This document shows positions 1 to 6,439 of a stretch of 25,007 bases of DNA, piece after piece. The translations under genes were made by a program, and so were the position numbers. The DNA lies in contig JANRJB010000073.1 of assembly GCA_033764265.1 (NCBI GenBank), positions 1 through 25,007 of the forward strand. The letters run 5' to 3'. Every line of letters begins with the position of its first letter. Positions within the stretch are counted from its first letter, which is position 1. The notes beneath the pieces were generated by a model. It saw nothing but the letters and a program-made list of their open reading frames with translations. It had not been told where the DNA came from and did not search any database. Source of the DNA: VGEM01 sp033764265 (GTDB taxonomy: Bacteria; Pseudomonadota; Alphaproteobacteria; Rhodospirillales; Rhodospirillaceae).

Positions 1-27
1 TTGCCGCCACCAGTGGCGCTCGGTTGA
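1..27 (+). CDS. C-terminal tail of a probable VapB/FitA-type antitoxin (partial)
   Basis: An open frame enters from the left edge and ends at the TGA at 25-27, encoding only LPPPVALG. Its stop overlaps a possible TTG start of the PIN toxin (TTGA at 24-27). That is the usual arrangement of an antitoxin translated just ahead of a coupled VapC toxin. The identity is inferred entirely from position, because eight residues carry no recognisable motif. Confidence 0.35.
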   Translation: MPPPVALG

Positions 28-59
28 TCGCACCGCGCGGCCCCGCTCCTCGGCGCCCG

Positions 60-488
60 ATGTACCTGCTCGAAACCAACATCGTCTCGGAATTGTTCGC
101 GCCGCTCCCGAACGCGGCCGTGCTCGCGTGGCTCGGCGCGCAGAGCGACGATAACCTGGCGATCTCGGCCGTGACGGTCGGTGAACTGCAGCGCGGCGCA
201 GAATTGATCCGCGCTCACAAGCCGGACCGCGCAAGTGCGATCGATCGGTGGATCGCTCAAGTGCGGGCGCGGTACAACGCCTTGCCGATGGATGCCGATG
301 CCTTCGTGGTCTGGGCCAAGCTGATGTTCGGGCGCGACGCGCGCTTGGTGCTGGATGCGATGATTGCCGCGATCGCAGTGACCAACGGCCTGACCGTTGC
401 CACCCGCAACGTGCGCAACTTCAAAGCCCTGGGCGCAAAGACCTACAACCCGTTCGACCCGCGCGGCCAGGATGGACGTACTGCGTGA
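60..488 (+). CDS. VapC/FitB-like PIN-domain toxin
   Basis: PIN-domain ribonuclease of about 142 residues, the toxin half of a type II toxin-antitoxin pair that would cleave RNA when the antitoxin is lost. It opens with MYLLETN, the first PIN strand. It then has AVTVGELQRG (second acidic residue), VLDAMIAAIA (third acidic residue) and ends with TRNVRNF...YNPFD, as in the FitB/VapC branch. The ATG at 60 matches the family N-terminus. A TTG at 24 in the same frame would add 12 residues and overlap the upstream antitoxin stop, so coupled initiation there is possible. Two positions that are normally Asp differ: the first is Glu (LLETN rather than LLDTN), and the Asp usual in TRNxRDF is Asn. The toxin could be weakened or inactive. 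It converges on brnA with a 13-bp gap. Confidence 0.85.
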   Translation: MYLLETNIVSELFAPLPNAAVLAWLGAQSDDNLAISAVTVGELQRGAELIRAHKPDRASAIDRWIAQVRARYNALPMDADAFVVWAKLMFGRDARLVLDAMIAAIAVTNGLTVATRNVRNFKALGAKTYNPFDPRGQDGRTA

Positions 489-501
489 CGACTTTACCGC
501 A

Positions 502-948
502 TCACGCCGGCGCGCGCGCCTTGCGCCCTGCGCGGTAGCGCGGCGCTTTCGGTTCGGCCAGGCCGCCCGCGCCGCGGCTGGATTTCGCACGCGGCGGAGC
601 CGCGGACGTGCCGCCTCGTCCGCCCGTTTTGCCGAGCATGCCAGACTTGCCCAGCATGAACGTGCGCAGCACCGCGTTGATGCGCGACTGATAGCCCTTG
701 CCGCCGCGCTTGAAGTACGCGAGCACGTCGTCGTCGAGGCCAAGGGTGATGACCTTCTTGCGTGGCGGATAGACCAACACGGCCTTGTCCCAGAAGCCGG
801 GCGGCGTGTCGTAGGCGTCGGGATCGCTCGCCACGTTGGCGGCGATCTCGGCGTCGGTCAGGGCATCCACCCGCGCCCAGTCGGACTTGCCCCCGCCGCG
901 AGCCAAGGCTTCAGCCAGGGTCATTCTGACGATACGTGGCTTGGTCAC
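502..948 (-). CDS. brnA: BrnA-family antitoxin with extended basic C-terminus
   Basis: Antitoxin and autorepressor of the BrnT-BrnA type II system. The N-terminal part (about residues 1-60) carries the BrnA look, with LTDAEIAANVASDPD. The ribbon-helix-helix DNA-binding segment is near residues 64-98, with KKVITLGLDDDVLAYFK and GYQSRINAVLRTFM. The protein is 148 residues, longer than the usual roughly 80-100. The extra part after residue 98 is a Gly/Ala/Arg/Lys-rich tail without family resemblance. The start is a GTG at 948, preceded by GGAAGG nine bases upstream, and lies inside the 3' end of brnT with a 38-bp overlap. An internal ATG at 924 is an alternative but lacks a ribosome binding site. 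Toxin-first order is typical of BrnTA. Confidence 0.88.
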   Translation of the reverse strand: MTKPRIVRMTLAEALARGGGKSDWARVDALTDAEIAANVASDPDAYDTPPGFWDKAVLVYPPRKKVITLGLDDDVLAYFKRGGKGYQSRINAVLRTFMLGKSGMLGKTGGRGGTSAAPPRAKSSRGAGGLAEPKAPRYRAGRKARAPA

Positions 949-1186
949 GTTTGTTGGCCTTCCATGCCGAAATGATCCGGTAAGCGCCGCCGCGCCTGGT
1001 GAAAACGACCTTCACGATCCGACCGCGGAGTTCGCCAAGGGCGATAAAGCGGTCCTCGCCGTAGTCATGCCGTCGGTCCGGTAAGACGCGCACAAATCCG
1101 GCAAAGATCTGCAATGCATCCTCGAAATCGACACCATGCTTGCGCAGGTTCGCCGCCGCTTTGCCCTCGTCCCACTCGAACCGCAT
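911..1186 (-). CDS. brnT: BrnT-family ribonuclease toxin
   Basis: Toxin of the BrnT-BrnA pair, a small RelE-fold ribonuclease that blocks translation when free. The 91 residues show the family signatures: FEWDEGKAAANLRKHGVDFEDA at the N-terminus, R-x5-RFIALGELRGRIVKVVFTRR in the core, and RIISAWKANKRD near the end, where most relatives have RIISARKA. Length and architecture are normal, so this member looks intact. It is first in the operon and overlaps brnA. A sigma70-like promoter with an embedded palindrome lies just upstream, consistent with the autoregulation known for this family. No strong Shine-Dalgarno precedes the ATG at 1186; the predicted leader is only about 20 nt. Confidence 0.9.
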   Translation of the reverse strand: MRFEWDEGKAAANLRKHGVDFEDALQIFAGFVRVLPDRRHDYGEDRFIALGELRGRIVKVVFTRRGGAYRIISAWKANKRDQATYRQNDPG

Positions 1187-1209
1187 CGCGCCGGCCCAGG
1201 TCGATATTT

Positions 1210-1228
1210 ATGTATTATACATATACAT
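1210..1228. promoter_or_regulatory. Palindrome plus repeat, candidate BrnA operator
   Basis: ATGTAT-T-ATACAT (1210-1222) is a perfect inverted repeat with a single-base centre, followed directly by a second ATACAT (1223-1228). It overlaps the -10 box of the brnTA promoter, so a bound ribbon-helix-helix dimer would block RNA polymerase. BrnA-type antitoxins are known to repress their own promoter; assigning this exact sequence as the operator is inference. Confidence 0.55.
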
Positions 1229-1242
1229 CGCCGGCGCGGCAA
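1214..1242 (-). promoter_or_regulatory. Sigma70-like promoter of brnT-brnA
   Basis: On the minus strand the sequence reads TTGCCG (1242-1237), a 17-bp spacer, then a perfect TATAAT (1219-1214). The -35 box matches consensus at four of six positions. Transcription would start near 1207, about 20 bp before the brnT ATG. The site sits in a conspicuous AT-rich island in otherwise GC-rich DNA. Confidence 0.7.
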
Positions 1243-1312
1243 CCTTTCCGGAACCAGCCGCGCGGCCAGTGCGCCGTGCTATGATCCGGCGTGACAGAAC
1301 CTGGGGCGTGGC

Positions 1313-1978
1313 ATGGACCACCATCCTCCGACCGGCCTGCTGGGCAACCACCCGGCGATCCGCGAGTCAGAGTGGCCGGCCATCCGCGACGCCTATGCCG
1401 AGCCACAGCGGCACTATCACACCTGGGCGCACATCGTCGCCGTGCTGGCGGCCGCGGAACCGTTCGCCGCTGTGCTGGCGCGCCCGCGCGGCATGTACCT
1501 GGCGTGCGTCTTTCACGACATCGTTTACGTCCCGGGCGCGGCCGATAACGAAATCCGCAGCGCCGAATGGTTGAGATCGGCCCAGGCCCGCGGCGGTATC
1601 GATGCCGACGCGGCGGACCTGACCGCAGCGCTGGCATTGATCGAGGCGAGCGGCGGCGAAGGCGTTGCCGGCCTGGATGGCGACGCGTTCTGGGACATCG
1701 ATCGCGCCATCCTGGCCGCGCCGGCCGACGACTATGCCGCGTATGCGCGGGCCGTGCGCCGCGAGTTCGCGCGCTTCGGCGACTTCAAGTATCGTCTCGG
1801 CCGTCGCCGATTCCTGCACGGCGAACTGGCGCGTCCGCACATTTTCCGCACCGCCGACTATCGACGCAACGCCGAGGGGCAGGCCCGCGCCAACCTCGCC
1901 GCGGAGCGTGACGACCTCGGCCGCGGCGGCTGGCTTGGCATGCTGTTCACGCGGTCGACCTACATGGATCAGGCGTGA
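1313..1978 (+). CDS. HD-superfamily predicted metal-dependent phosphohydrolase
   Basis: 221-residue soluble protein of the COG4339-like HD family. The metal-ligand pattern is visible: YHTWAH (His36, His40), FHDIVY (His68-Asp69), DNEIRSA (Asp79) and a distal DID (Asp128/Asp130), in the order expected for HD hydrolases. The C-terminal half is helical and Arg-rich. The family's substrates are poorly known. There is no signal peptide, so it is cytosolic. It is divergent from brnT, with 126 bp between starts, and convergent with the TlpA-like gene. The start is the ATG at 1313; the ribosome binding site is weak (GGGG about 8 nt upstream). I am confident of the fold, but the biological role is open. 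Confidence 0.82.
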   Translation: MDHHPPTGLLGNHPAIRESEWPAIRDAYAEPQRHYHTWAHIVAVLAAAEPFAAVLARPRGMYLACVFHDIVYVPGAADNEIRSAEWLRSAQARGGIDADAADLTAALALIEASGGEGVAGLDGDAFWDIDRAILAAPADDYAAYARAVRREFARFGDFKYRLGRRRFLHGELARPHIFRTADYRRNAEGQARANLAAERDDLGRGGWLGMLFTRSTYMDQA

Positions 1979-2004
1979 ATTCGAACGATATCTGACGCGC
2001 GCCC

Positions 2005-2508
2005 CTACTCCGCCGCGGCGACGGCGCGCACTTCGGCCATGAACTCGGCCAGCGACTTCTTGCCCTGGATGCGCTTTTTCACTGTGCCGTCGCGCCCGAG
2101 GACATAGGTGGTCGGCACCACCTCGTTCCAGGCCGGGTCGATGACGCTGACCAGGTAATCGACTTCCGTCTGGTCGCGCGCGTAGGTGCGAAATCCGGGG
2201 AAGCGCCGGTCGCGCATGGCGGCGATGAAGCCGGTGTCGCCGCGCGGCTCGTCCACCGACACGCCGATCAGCGCGACTTTGAACTCGGCCAGGTCGGCCG
2301 CCATGCGCATCAGATCGGGGATTTCGGTCAGGCACGGCGCGCACCAGGTCGCCCACAGGTTGACGACCACGACCTTGCCCTGCTCCGCGGCCAATACCTG
2401 CTTGAACGCCGCGGGGCTTATGGCTTCAACCGCGTCGGCGGCGCGCGCCGGCCCGGCGGCGCACGCGACCAGCATCAACGCCGTGACCAGCGCTTTCAGC
2501 TTTGTCAT
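2005..2508 (-). CDS. TlpA-like thioredoxin-fold disulfide oxidoreductase, exported
   Basis: 167-residue periplasmic thiol-disulfide protein of the TlpA/ResA type. A hydrophobic export signal spans residues 1-24. It contains LVAC at 13-16, which fits a lipobox, so it may be a lipoprotein rather than freely soluble. The catalytic motif is WCAPC (Cys56, Cys59), after the VVVNLWATW strand; the cis-Pro loop is VVPTTYVLGRDG. The start at 2508 is chosen because GGAG lies nine bases upstream; the alternative ATG at 2517 has no spacing to that site. It follows the sialidase-fold gene by 16 bp, so the two are surely co-transcribed, and the neighbour's CPCC motif is a natural candidate substrate. That partnership is inference. 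Confidence 0.88.
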   Translation of the reverse strand: MTKLKALVTALMLVACAAGPARAADAVEAISPAAFKQVLAAEQGKVVVVNLWATWCAPCLTEIPDLMRMAADLAEFKVALIGVSVDEPRGDTGFIAAMRDRRFPGFRTYARDQTEVDYLVSVIDPAWNEVVPTTYVLGRDGTVKKRIQGKKSLAEFMAEVRAVAAAE

Positions 2509-2524
2509 CGCGATCATCTCCGGA

Positions 2525-3841
2525 TCAGCGCGCGGAGATGTCCACTTCCGCCGGCGCGGCCGGCAGGACGGTGGTGAACACCTTGTTGTTCTGCTGCCAG
2601 GCAATCTGGAACTTGCCGTCGGCGCGGGTCGCGACCACCGGGTTCTGGGCGTTTTCCGTCCCGGTCTCGAGCGCGGCAATGCCGCCCACCGGCTTGCCGG
2701 CCAAGTCGAACATGCGAGTGAACACCCGGCGCGGACCGTCGGTCTTGCCGTGCCAGGCCAGCAGCACATAGCGGTCGTTCATGGCGATGGACGGCGCGTC
2801 GGACACGGCGGCCTCGGGATGCACTGGGACCGCGCGGCTGTAGCTCTGCCCGCCGTCGGTGGACACCGAGTAGTACACGCCCGGCTGCGCCTCGCCGCCG
2901 TTATAGACCGCGCTGTAGACCGCCTGGCCCTGGGTGGCGATCACAGTCGGCTTGAGCGGACAGGCGTTGATCATCCACGGCGCGCCGTTGGTGTCGACCG
3001 GGGTGCCCATGGCGCCGGGATTCGCACTGGTCTGGGCGGCGATGCGCGCAATGGTGGACTGGCGCGCGCCCGAGGCCGTGATGTCGCGCCAGCTGAGCAG
3101 CACGTTGGACTGCGCGTCGGCCACCGCCATCATCTGGCAGCACGGGCACACGCCCGCGGCCTGCAGCTCGATGTCGGGGCCGAAATTGGCGCCGCCATCG
3201 CGCGACACGGCGGTATACAGGGCGCCCGTGTCGGTCTCGGTCTTCATGTGGCGGGTATCGATCCACATCAGGTGGACGCTGTTGTCGGGCGTGACGGCGA
3301 TGGTGCCGAACGCAGCGGCGCTGGCGAAGCCGCCGTGGATGATGGCGCTCATGTCGCCGTCAGTCAGCGTCGACAGCCGGCGCGGCGCGGCGAAGGTCGC
3401 GCCGCCGTCGGTGGACCGCGTGTAGTGCGCGGTCAGCACCGGCTTGCTGAGGCCGGGATGAATCTCGTTGGCGGTGTAGCCCACGTGCCAGATGCCGTCG
3501 GCGCCGCCGACGATGCGCGGCCGGCTGACGGTCTGGCCCCAGACCACGCCGTCGTCGCGGTTGATCTTGGCCGGCGCACCGAAGCTCTTGCCGCCGTCAC
3601 GCGATACCGCCAGGTACAGGTCGGTATAGGACAGGTGGTTGTCGTGCGCCCCGCCACCGCCCTGCTGCTGCTTGGCCACTTCGGGCGAGCGATCCACCCA
3701 CAGCAGCGCGATCTCGCCCTTGGCGTTGATCGCCACGTCGGGCGCCACGGCCACGTGCGCGGCCGGACTGATCTGTTCGGCGGCAGCGCCGAACGCGGCC
3801 AGCGTGATGGTGGCGGCAAGCGCGGTTCTAAGGGCGAACAT
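2525..3841 (-). CDS. Exported sialidase-fold (BNR/Asp-box) protein with CPCC motif
   Basis: 438-residue protein with a signal peptide (1-21, ending GAAA). Its beta-propeller is marked by four Asp boxes: SRDGGKSF (80-87), STDGGATF (143-150), SRDGGANF (213-220) and STDGGQSY (327-334). It would be annotated as an exo-alpha-sialidase-like protein, but I do not see the arginine triad clearly enough to claim sialidase activity. CPCCQMM at 232-238 and a further Cys in ACPLKP (294) are unusual for a glycosidase and suggest a redox-sensitive or metal-binding centre. The start at 3841 has AGGAGG four bases upstream; a longer reading from 3922 would put a non-signal extension ahead of a clean signal peptide. 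It is first in a two-gene operon with the TlpA-like gene. Confidence 0.8.
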   Translation of the reverse strand: MFALRTALAATITLAAFGAAAEQISPAAHVAVAPDVAINAKGEIALLWVDRSPEVAKQQQGGGGAHDNHLSYTDLYLAVSRDGGKSFGAPAKINRDDGVVWGQTVSRPRIVGGADGIWHVGYTANEIHPGLSKPVLTAHYTRSTDGGATFAAPRRLSTLTDGDMSAIIHGGFASAAAFGTIAVTPDNSVHLMWIDTRHMKTETDTGALYTAVSRDGGANFGPDIELQAAGVCPCCQMMAVADAQSNVLLSWRDITASGARQSTIARIAAQTSANPGAMGTPVDTNGAPWMINACPLKPTVIATQGQAVYSAVYNGGEAQPGVYYSVSTDGGQSYSRAVPVHPEAAVSDAPSIAMNDRYVLLAWHGKTDGPRRVFTRMFDLAGKPVGGIAALETGTENAQNPVVATRADGKFQIAWQQNNKVFTTVLPAAPAEVDISAR

Positions 3842-3853
3842 GGACCCTCCTGT

Positions 3854-3884
3854 CGTTGGTCGATGGCCATCGGCCGTTGGTCGA
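3854..3884. repeat. Direct repeat flanking a 12-bp palindrome
   Basis: CGTTGGTCGA occurs at 3854-3863 and again at 3875-3884, start to start 21 bp, or two helical turns. Between and overlapping them is the perfect palindrome CGATGGCCATCG (3861-3872). It lies immediately upstream of the ribosome binding site of the sialidase-fold gene. It could be an operator or a leader hairpin; no binding protein can be named. Confidence 0.5.
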
Positions 3885-3893
3885 ATGACGTCG

Positions 3894-3922
3894 AGAATAG
3901 TTCTTCTGTTCAGCGCGCGCAA
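3894..3922 (-). promoter_or_regulatory. Possible promoter of the sialidase-fold/TlpA operon
   Basis: On the minus strand TTGCGC (3922-3917), a 17-bp spacer and TATTCT (3899-3894) form a moderate sigma70-like match (three and four of six positions). The predicted leader would be about 45 nt and would contain the repeat and palindrome at 3854-3884. Confidence 0.3.
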
Positions 3923-4020
3923 AGCGAATCAACCGCGGTCAATCGTCAAGGAGGACGTCGAAATGATCAGCATTTGAGCGGACTCCTGCGATTTCGCATG
4001 GCAGGCCTTCGATGTTGTCT

Positions 4021-4039
4021 GGTGCGCCCGGGGCGCACC
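4021..4039. promoter_or_regulatory. Perfect 8-bp inverted repeat, 3-base centre
   Basis: GGTGCGCC-CGG-GGCGCACC in the 266-bp gap between the divergent genes starting at 3841 and 4108. No T-run follows, so a rho-independent terminator is unlikely. It may be a regulator site or a leader hairpin of the downstream gene. Confidence 0.4.
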
Positions 4040-4107
4040 TCGCTTATGAAGCGCCCGCATTCGGCCGGTCATGGGGATCGGCCGGCGACAACACAAGCGT
4101 GGCCACC

Positions 4108-4986
4108 ATGAGCGACAACAACAACAAAAATAACATCACCACAACCCCACGCCGCACGTCCGGCTCGGTCGTCGACACCATGCTCTACGCGGCTGCGGTC
4201 GTATTGAGCGCCGCGTTGCTGCTGCCGGTGGCGGCCATGCGCACCGAGGCGCAGACGGTATCCCAGCCGGCTCCGGCCGCGACGGCGATCCTGCGCCTGT
4301 TCCCCAGCCAGTCGTACGTGCGCCTGGCCAATCTCACGGGCGACGCGCCCGTCACCCATACGCTGGAGCTGTACGGACTCGATACGCGGACCACCCTGGG
4401 GCGCTTCCAGGTGACGGTGCCGGCCAAGGGATCGATCCAGTTCAGCCCACGCGACATGGTGCCAGGTACGCGCCCGGCGGATCTGGACCAGTTCATGGCG
4501 CTCTACATCGACGGCGCGCCGGCCGGCCAGTTCTGGCAGCACGTGCGCTACGACGCCGCCAACGGATCGTTCAGCGACGCCACCGTCTGCGCGACGGGCG
4601 ACGATGCCGCCGACCGCGGCGCGCGCCCGGCAGCGGCAATCAACGTGCATACCGACCGCATCGGCCGCTACGCATCGTTCGTGACAGTGCACAATCCCGG
4701 CGTTGCGCCGGTTTCGTTGCAGGCGCGGCTGACCCACGCCCGCACCGGCGAACGCATCGGCACGATCGCGATCGACCTGCCGCCGCGCGGCACGCACAGC
4801 GCCAGCGGGGTGTGGTACCAGCTCAACGGCGGCCTGTTCATCCCGACGGCCGAGCAGCAGCACTTCAACGTCGAATTTGTCGCCGCCGACGGCAGCGCGC
4901 CGCCGCGACTGACGGTGAGCCACGAAGTGCGCGACCTGCTCGCCAACCAGTCGGTCAACCTCTCGATGCTGTGCGCGCTCGGTTGA
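4108..4986 (+). CDS. Membrane-anchored or exported protein of unknown function, duplicated beta domain
   Basis: I do not recognise a named family. The 292-residue protein starts with a polar, Asn-rich stretch, then a hydrophobic segment at about 25-43, which is either a signal anchor or a long signal peptide, and continues as a beta-rich extracytoplasmic part. Residues 69-150 and 189-277 look like two copies of one domain. Each has Y/F-V-x-hydrophobic-x-N, then APV, then a strand ending in a G-x-I/F pair, V/L-P-x-x-G-ordered turns and a closing strand with V-R-D/Y. Cys161 and Cys289 could pair. ATG 4108 gives a sensible topology; an upstream in-frame start at 4012 would add 32 residues without obvious signal character. 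It is divergent from the sialidase-fold gene. Confidence 0.65.
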   Translation: MSDNNNKNNITTTPRRTSGSVVDTMLYAAAVVLSAALLLPVAAMRTEAQTVSQPAPAATAILRLFPSQSYVRLANLTGDAPVTHTLELYGLDTRTTLGRFQVTVPAKGSIQFSPRDMVPGTRPADLDQFMALYIDGAPAGQFWQHVRYDAANGSFSDATVCATGDDAADRGARPAAAINVHTDRIGRYASFVTVHNPGVAPVSLQARLTHARTGERIGTIAIDLPPRGTHSASGVWYQLNGGLFIPTAEQQHFNVEFVAADGSAPPRLTVSHEVRDLLANQSVNLSMLCALG

Positions 4987-5124
4987 CGGCCATCGCCGCC
5001 CGCGGGGTCGGACCTCGCGCGCGGCTATCGCTTTCCGGCGACGATACGCTAACATCGGATTGGCCGCATCGCTCGGCCAGCCGTTGCTTGGACGCCATCG
5101 TTCGCTCGTGAAACTCGAGGCCTC

Positions 5125-5919
5125 ATGACTCAGAACCGTTCCCGCCCTTGGGCTGTCGCCATCGCGACCGCTTTCGCGCTTGCGGGGTGCGCGGCGTCTC
5201 CGCCCGGACCGGCCGGCGATCCCAATGCCAGAAACACCGGCGTGCTGGTGATCGGCGGCACCGGCCAGCTCGGCGCCTATCACGTCAATCAGCTGATCGC
5301 GGCCGGCGAACGCGTGATCGTGCTGGCGCGGCCATCATCCAGCTTCGAGCGGCTGACCGGCGCGCGCGGTGAAACCTACGAGGTCGTCATCGCCGATCTG
5401 CGAAATCCGGACGAGGTCACTTCGGCCATCGCCGAGGCCAAGCCCGCCGTCATCATCGACGCGTCAAATCTGCCCGGCATCCGCATGGAAAACGGCGAGA
5501 GCTTCTATTGGGCGACGATGCGCAACATCGTGGCGGCGGCGGAAGCCCATGGAGTCACCCAGGTCATCCGCCACAGTCCGCGCAGCGCGCGCGAGATGCT
5601 GACCGAGCCCCCGGCGGCGTTCCGGGACGATCCGCGCGTCATCAACTACATGCGCGACAGCGCCCGGGCCGAGATTGCGCTCGAGACCGCGGCGCGGAAT
5701 TCGCCCACGCTCAATTCGACCATCGTGCTCAACCGCAACCTGCCGCCGGAACCCGCCACAGCCACCGGGAATGGCACACTCAGCGACGACCTGAACGTCG
5801 ACGGCGGCATCACCCGGTCCGATCTCGCGCGTCTTGCCAACACGTGCGTGCTCAACCCGGCGTGTTACGGGCGCACCTTCAACGCGGTCGATCCGACGTT
5901 GCCGCCGCCCGCGCGGTAG
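5125..5919 (+). CDS. NAD(P)-binding Rossmann-fold (atypical SDR/NmrA-like) lipoprotein
   Basis: 264-residue protein whose first 22 residues form a lipoprotein signal ending in a textbook lipobox LAGC (Cys22). After a Pro/Gly-rich linker comes VLVIGGTGQLGAYHV (from about residue 40), the glycine-rich nucleotide-binding motif of atypical SDR/NmrA-like proteins. ADLRNPDEV follows at the position that contacts adenine. A YxxxK catalytic pair is not obvious, as in NmrA-like members. A pyridine-nucleotide fold on a lipid anchor is odd, because NAD(P)H is not freely available outside the cytoplasm. ATG 5125 has GAGG four bases upstream. It converges on the RidA gene, six bases apart. Confidence 0.78.
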   Translation: MTQNRSRPWAVAIATAFALAGCAASPPGPAGDPNARNTGVLVIGGTGQLGAYHVNQLIAAGERVIVLARPSSSFERLTGARGETYEVVIADLRNPDEVTSAIAEAKPAVIIDASNLPGIRMENGESFYWATMRNIVAAAEAHGVTQVIRHSPRSAREMLTEPPAAFRDDPRVINYMRDSARAEIALETAARNSPTLNSTIVLNRNLPPEPATATGNGTLSDDLNVDGGITRSDLARLANTCVLNPACYGRTFNAVDPTLPPPAR

Positions 5920-5924
5920 CCCTC

Positions 5925-6386
5925 TCACTCCTTGCGGGCGGCTACGCCCTCGATCTCGACCAGGACCTCGGGGCGCGCGAGCGCCTTGACGTAGACCAGC
6001 GTTCCCGCCTGTTTGCCACCGGGGTTGTATTTGGCGCCGGCCTTGATGATCGCGCCGATGTCCGACGGGTTGACCAAGTAGACGTTGGTTTTCACCAGGT
6101 CCTTCACCGTCATGCCGGCGTCGGTCAGCGATTTCACGAGTTTTTGATACGTGATGTCGGCCTGGGTCTCGGCGTCGGGCGGGGTGTAGCCGTTGTCGTC
6201 TGTGGCGGTCTGCCCGCTGATGTAGAGGATGCGCGAGCCGGGCGGAATCTCGACCGTGCGGTGAGTGTAACCTCCGGTCGGGTCGCGGATGATGTTGGTG
6301 GTCATGCCTGCCTCCGTCTGAGCCGCCGCCGGCAGTGCCAGCGCCGCGGCCAAAGCCACGCCTGCAACGAATGTCATTGTGCGCAT
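5925..6386 (-). CDS. RidA/YjgF/UK114-family protein with signal peptide
   Basis: 153 residues; a clear export signal (1-22, ...LALPAAAQ) precedes a RidA-fold domain. Family features are ILYISGQTATD near residue 53, QADITYQKLVKSLTDAGMTVKDLVKTNVYL in the middle, and ALARPEVLVEIEGVA at the C-terminus, where the Arg corresponds to the substrate-binding arginine of imine/enamine deaminases. Canonical RidA is cytosolic and hydrolyses reactive 2-aminoacrylate. An exported relative must act on something else or serve as a binding protein. It is the last gene of an operon with the flavin reductase (53-bp gap). GGAGGG six bases before the ATG supports the start. Confidence 0.87.
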   Translation of the reverse strand: MRTMTFVAGVALAAALALPAAAQTEAGMTTNIIRDPTGGYTHRTVEIPPGSRILYISGQTATDDNGYTPPDAETQADITYQKLVKSLTDAGMTVKDLVKTNVYLVNPSDIGAIIKAGAKYNPGGKQAGTLVYVKALARPEVLVEIEGVAARKE

Positions 6387-6439
6387 GAGAGTCCCTCCTC
6401 TGGTGGTGCGTCGACCTTACGACCGTTGGTGGCCCGGAC

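Noticed and set aside
24..59. TTG start for the PIN toxin
   Set aside because: Kept only as an alternative: the PIN fold normally starts at MYLLxTN, so the ATG at 60 is preferred, although the TTGA overlap with the upstream stop is suggestive.
2525..3841. Calling the Asp-box protein a true sialidase
   Set aside because: Asp boxes mark the propeller fold only; the catalytic Arg triad, Tyr/Glu pair and Asp could not be identified with confidence, and the CPCC motif points elsewhere.
2186..4111. 641-residue plus-strand open frame opposite the sialidase-fold and TlpA genes
   Set aside because: Low-complexity His/Arg/Gly-rich translation with no domain; the minus strand holds two clear genes with ribosome binding sites.
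4069..5283. 404-residue antisense frame across the gene at 4108-4986
   Set aside because: Arg-rich shadow lacking motifs and start signals; it would also run over the start of the lipoprotein gene.
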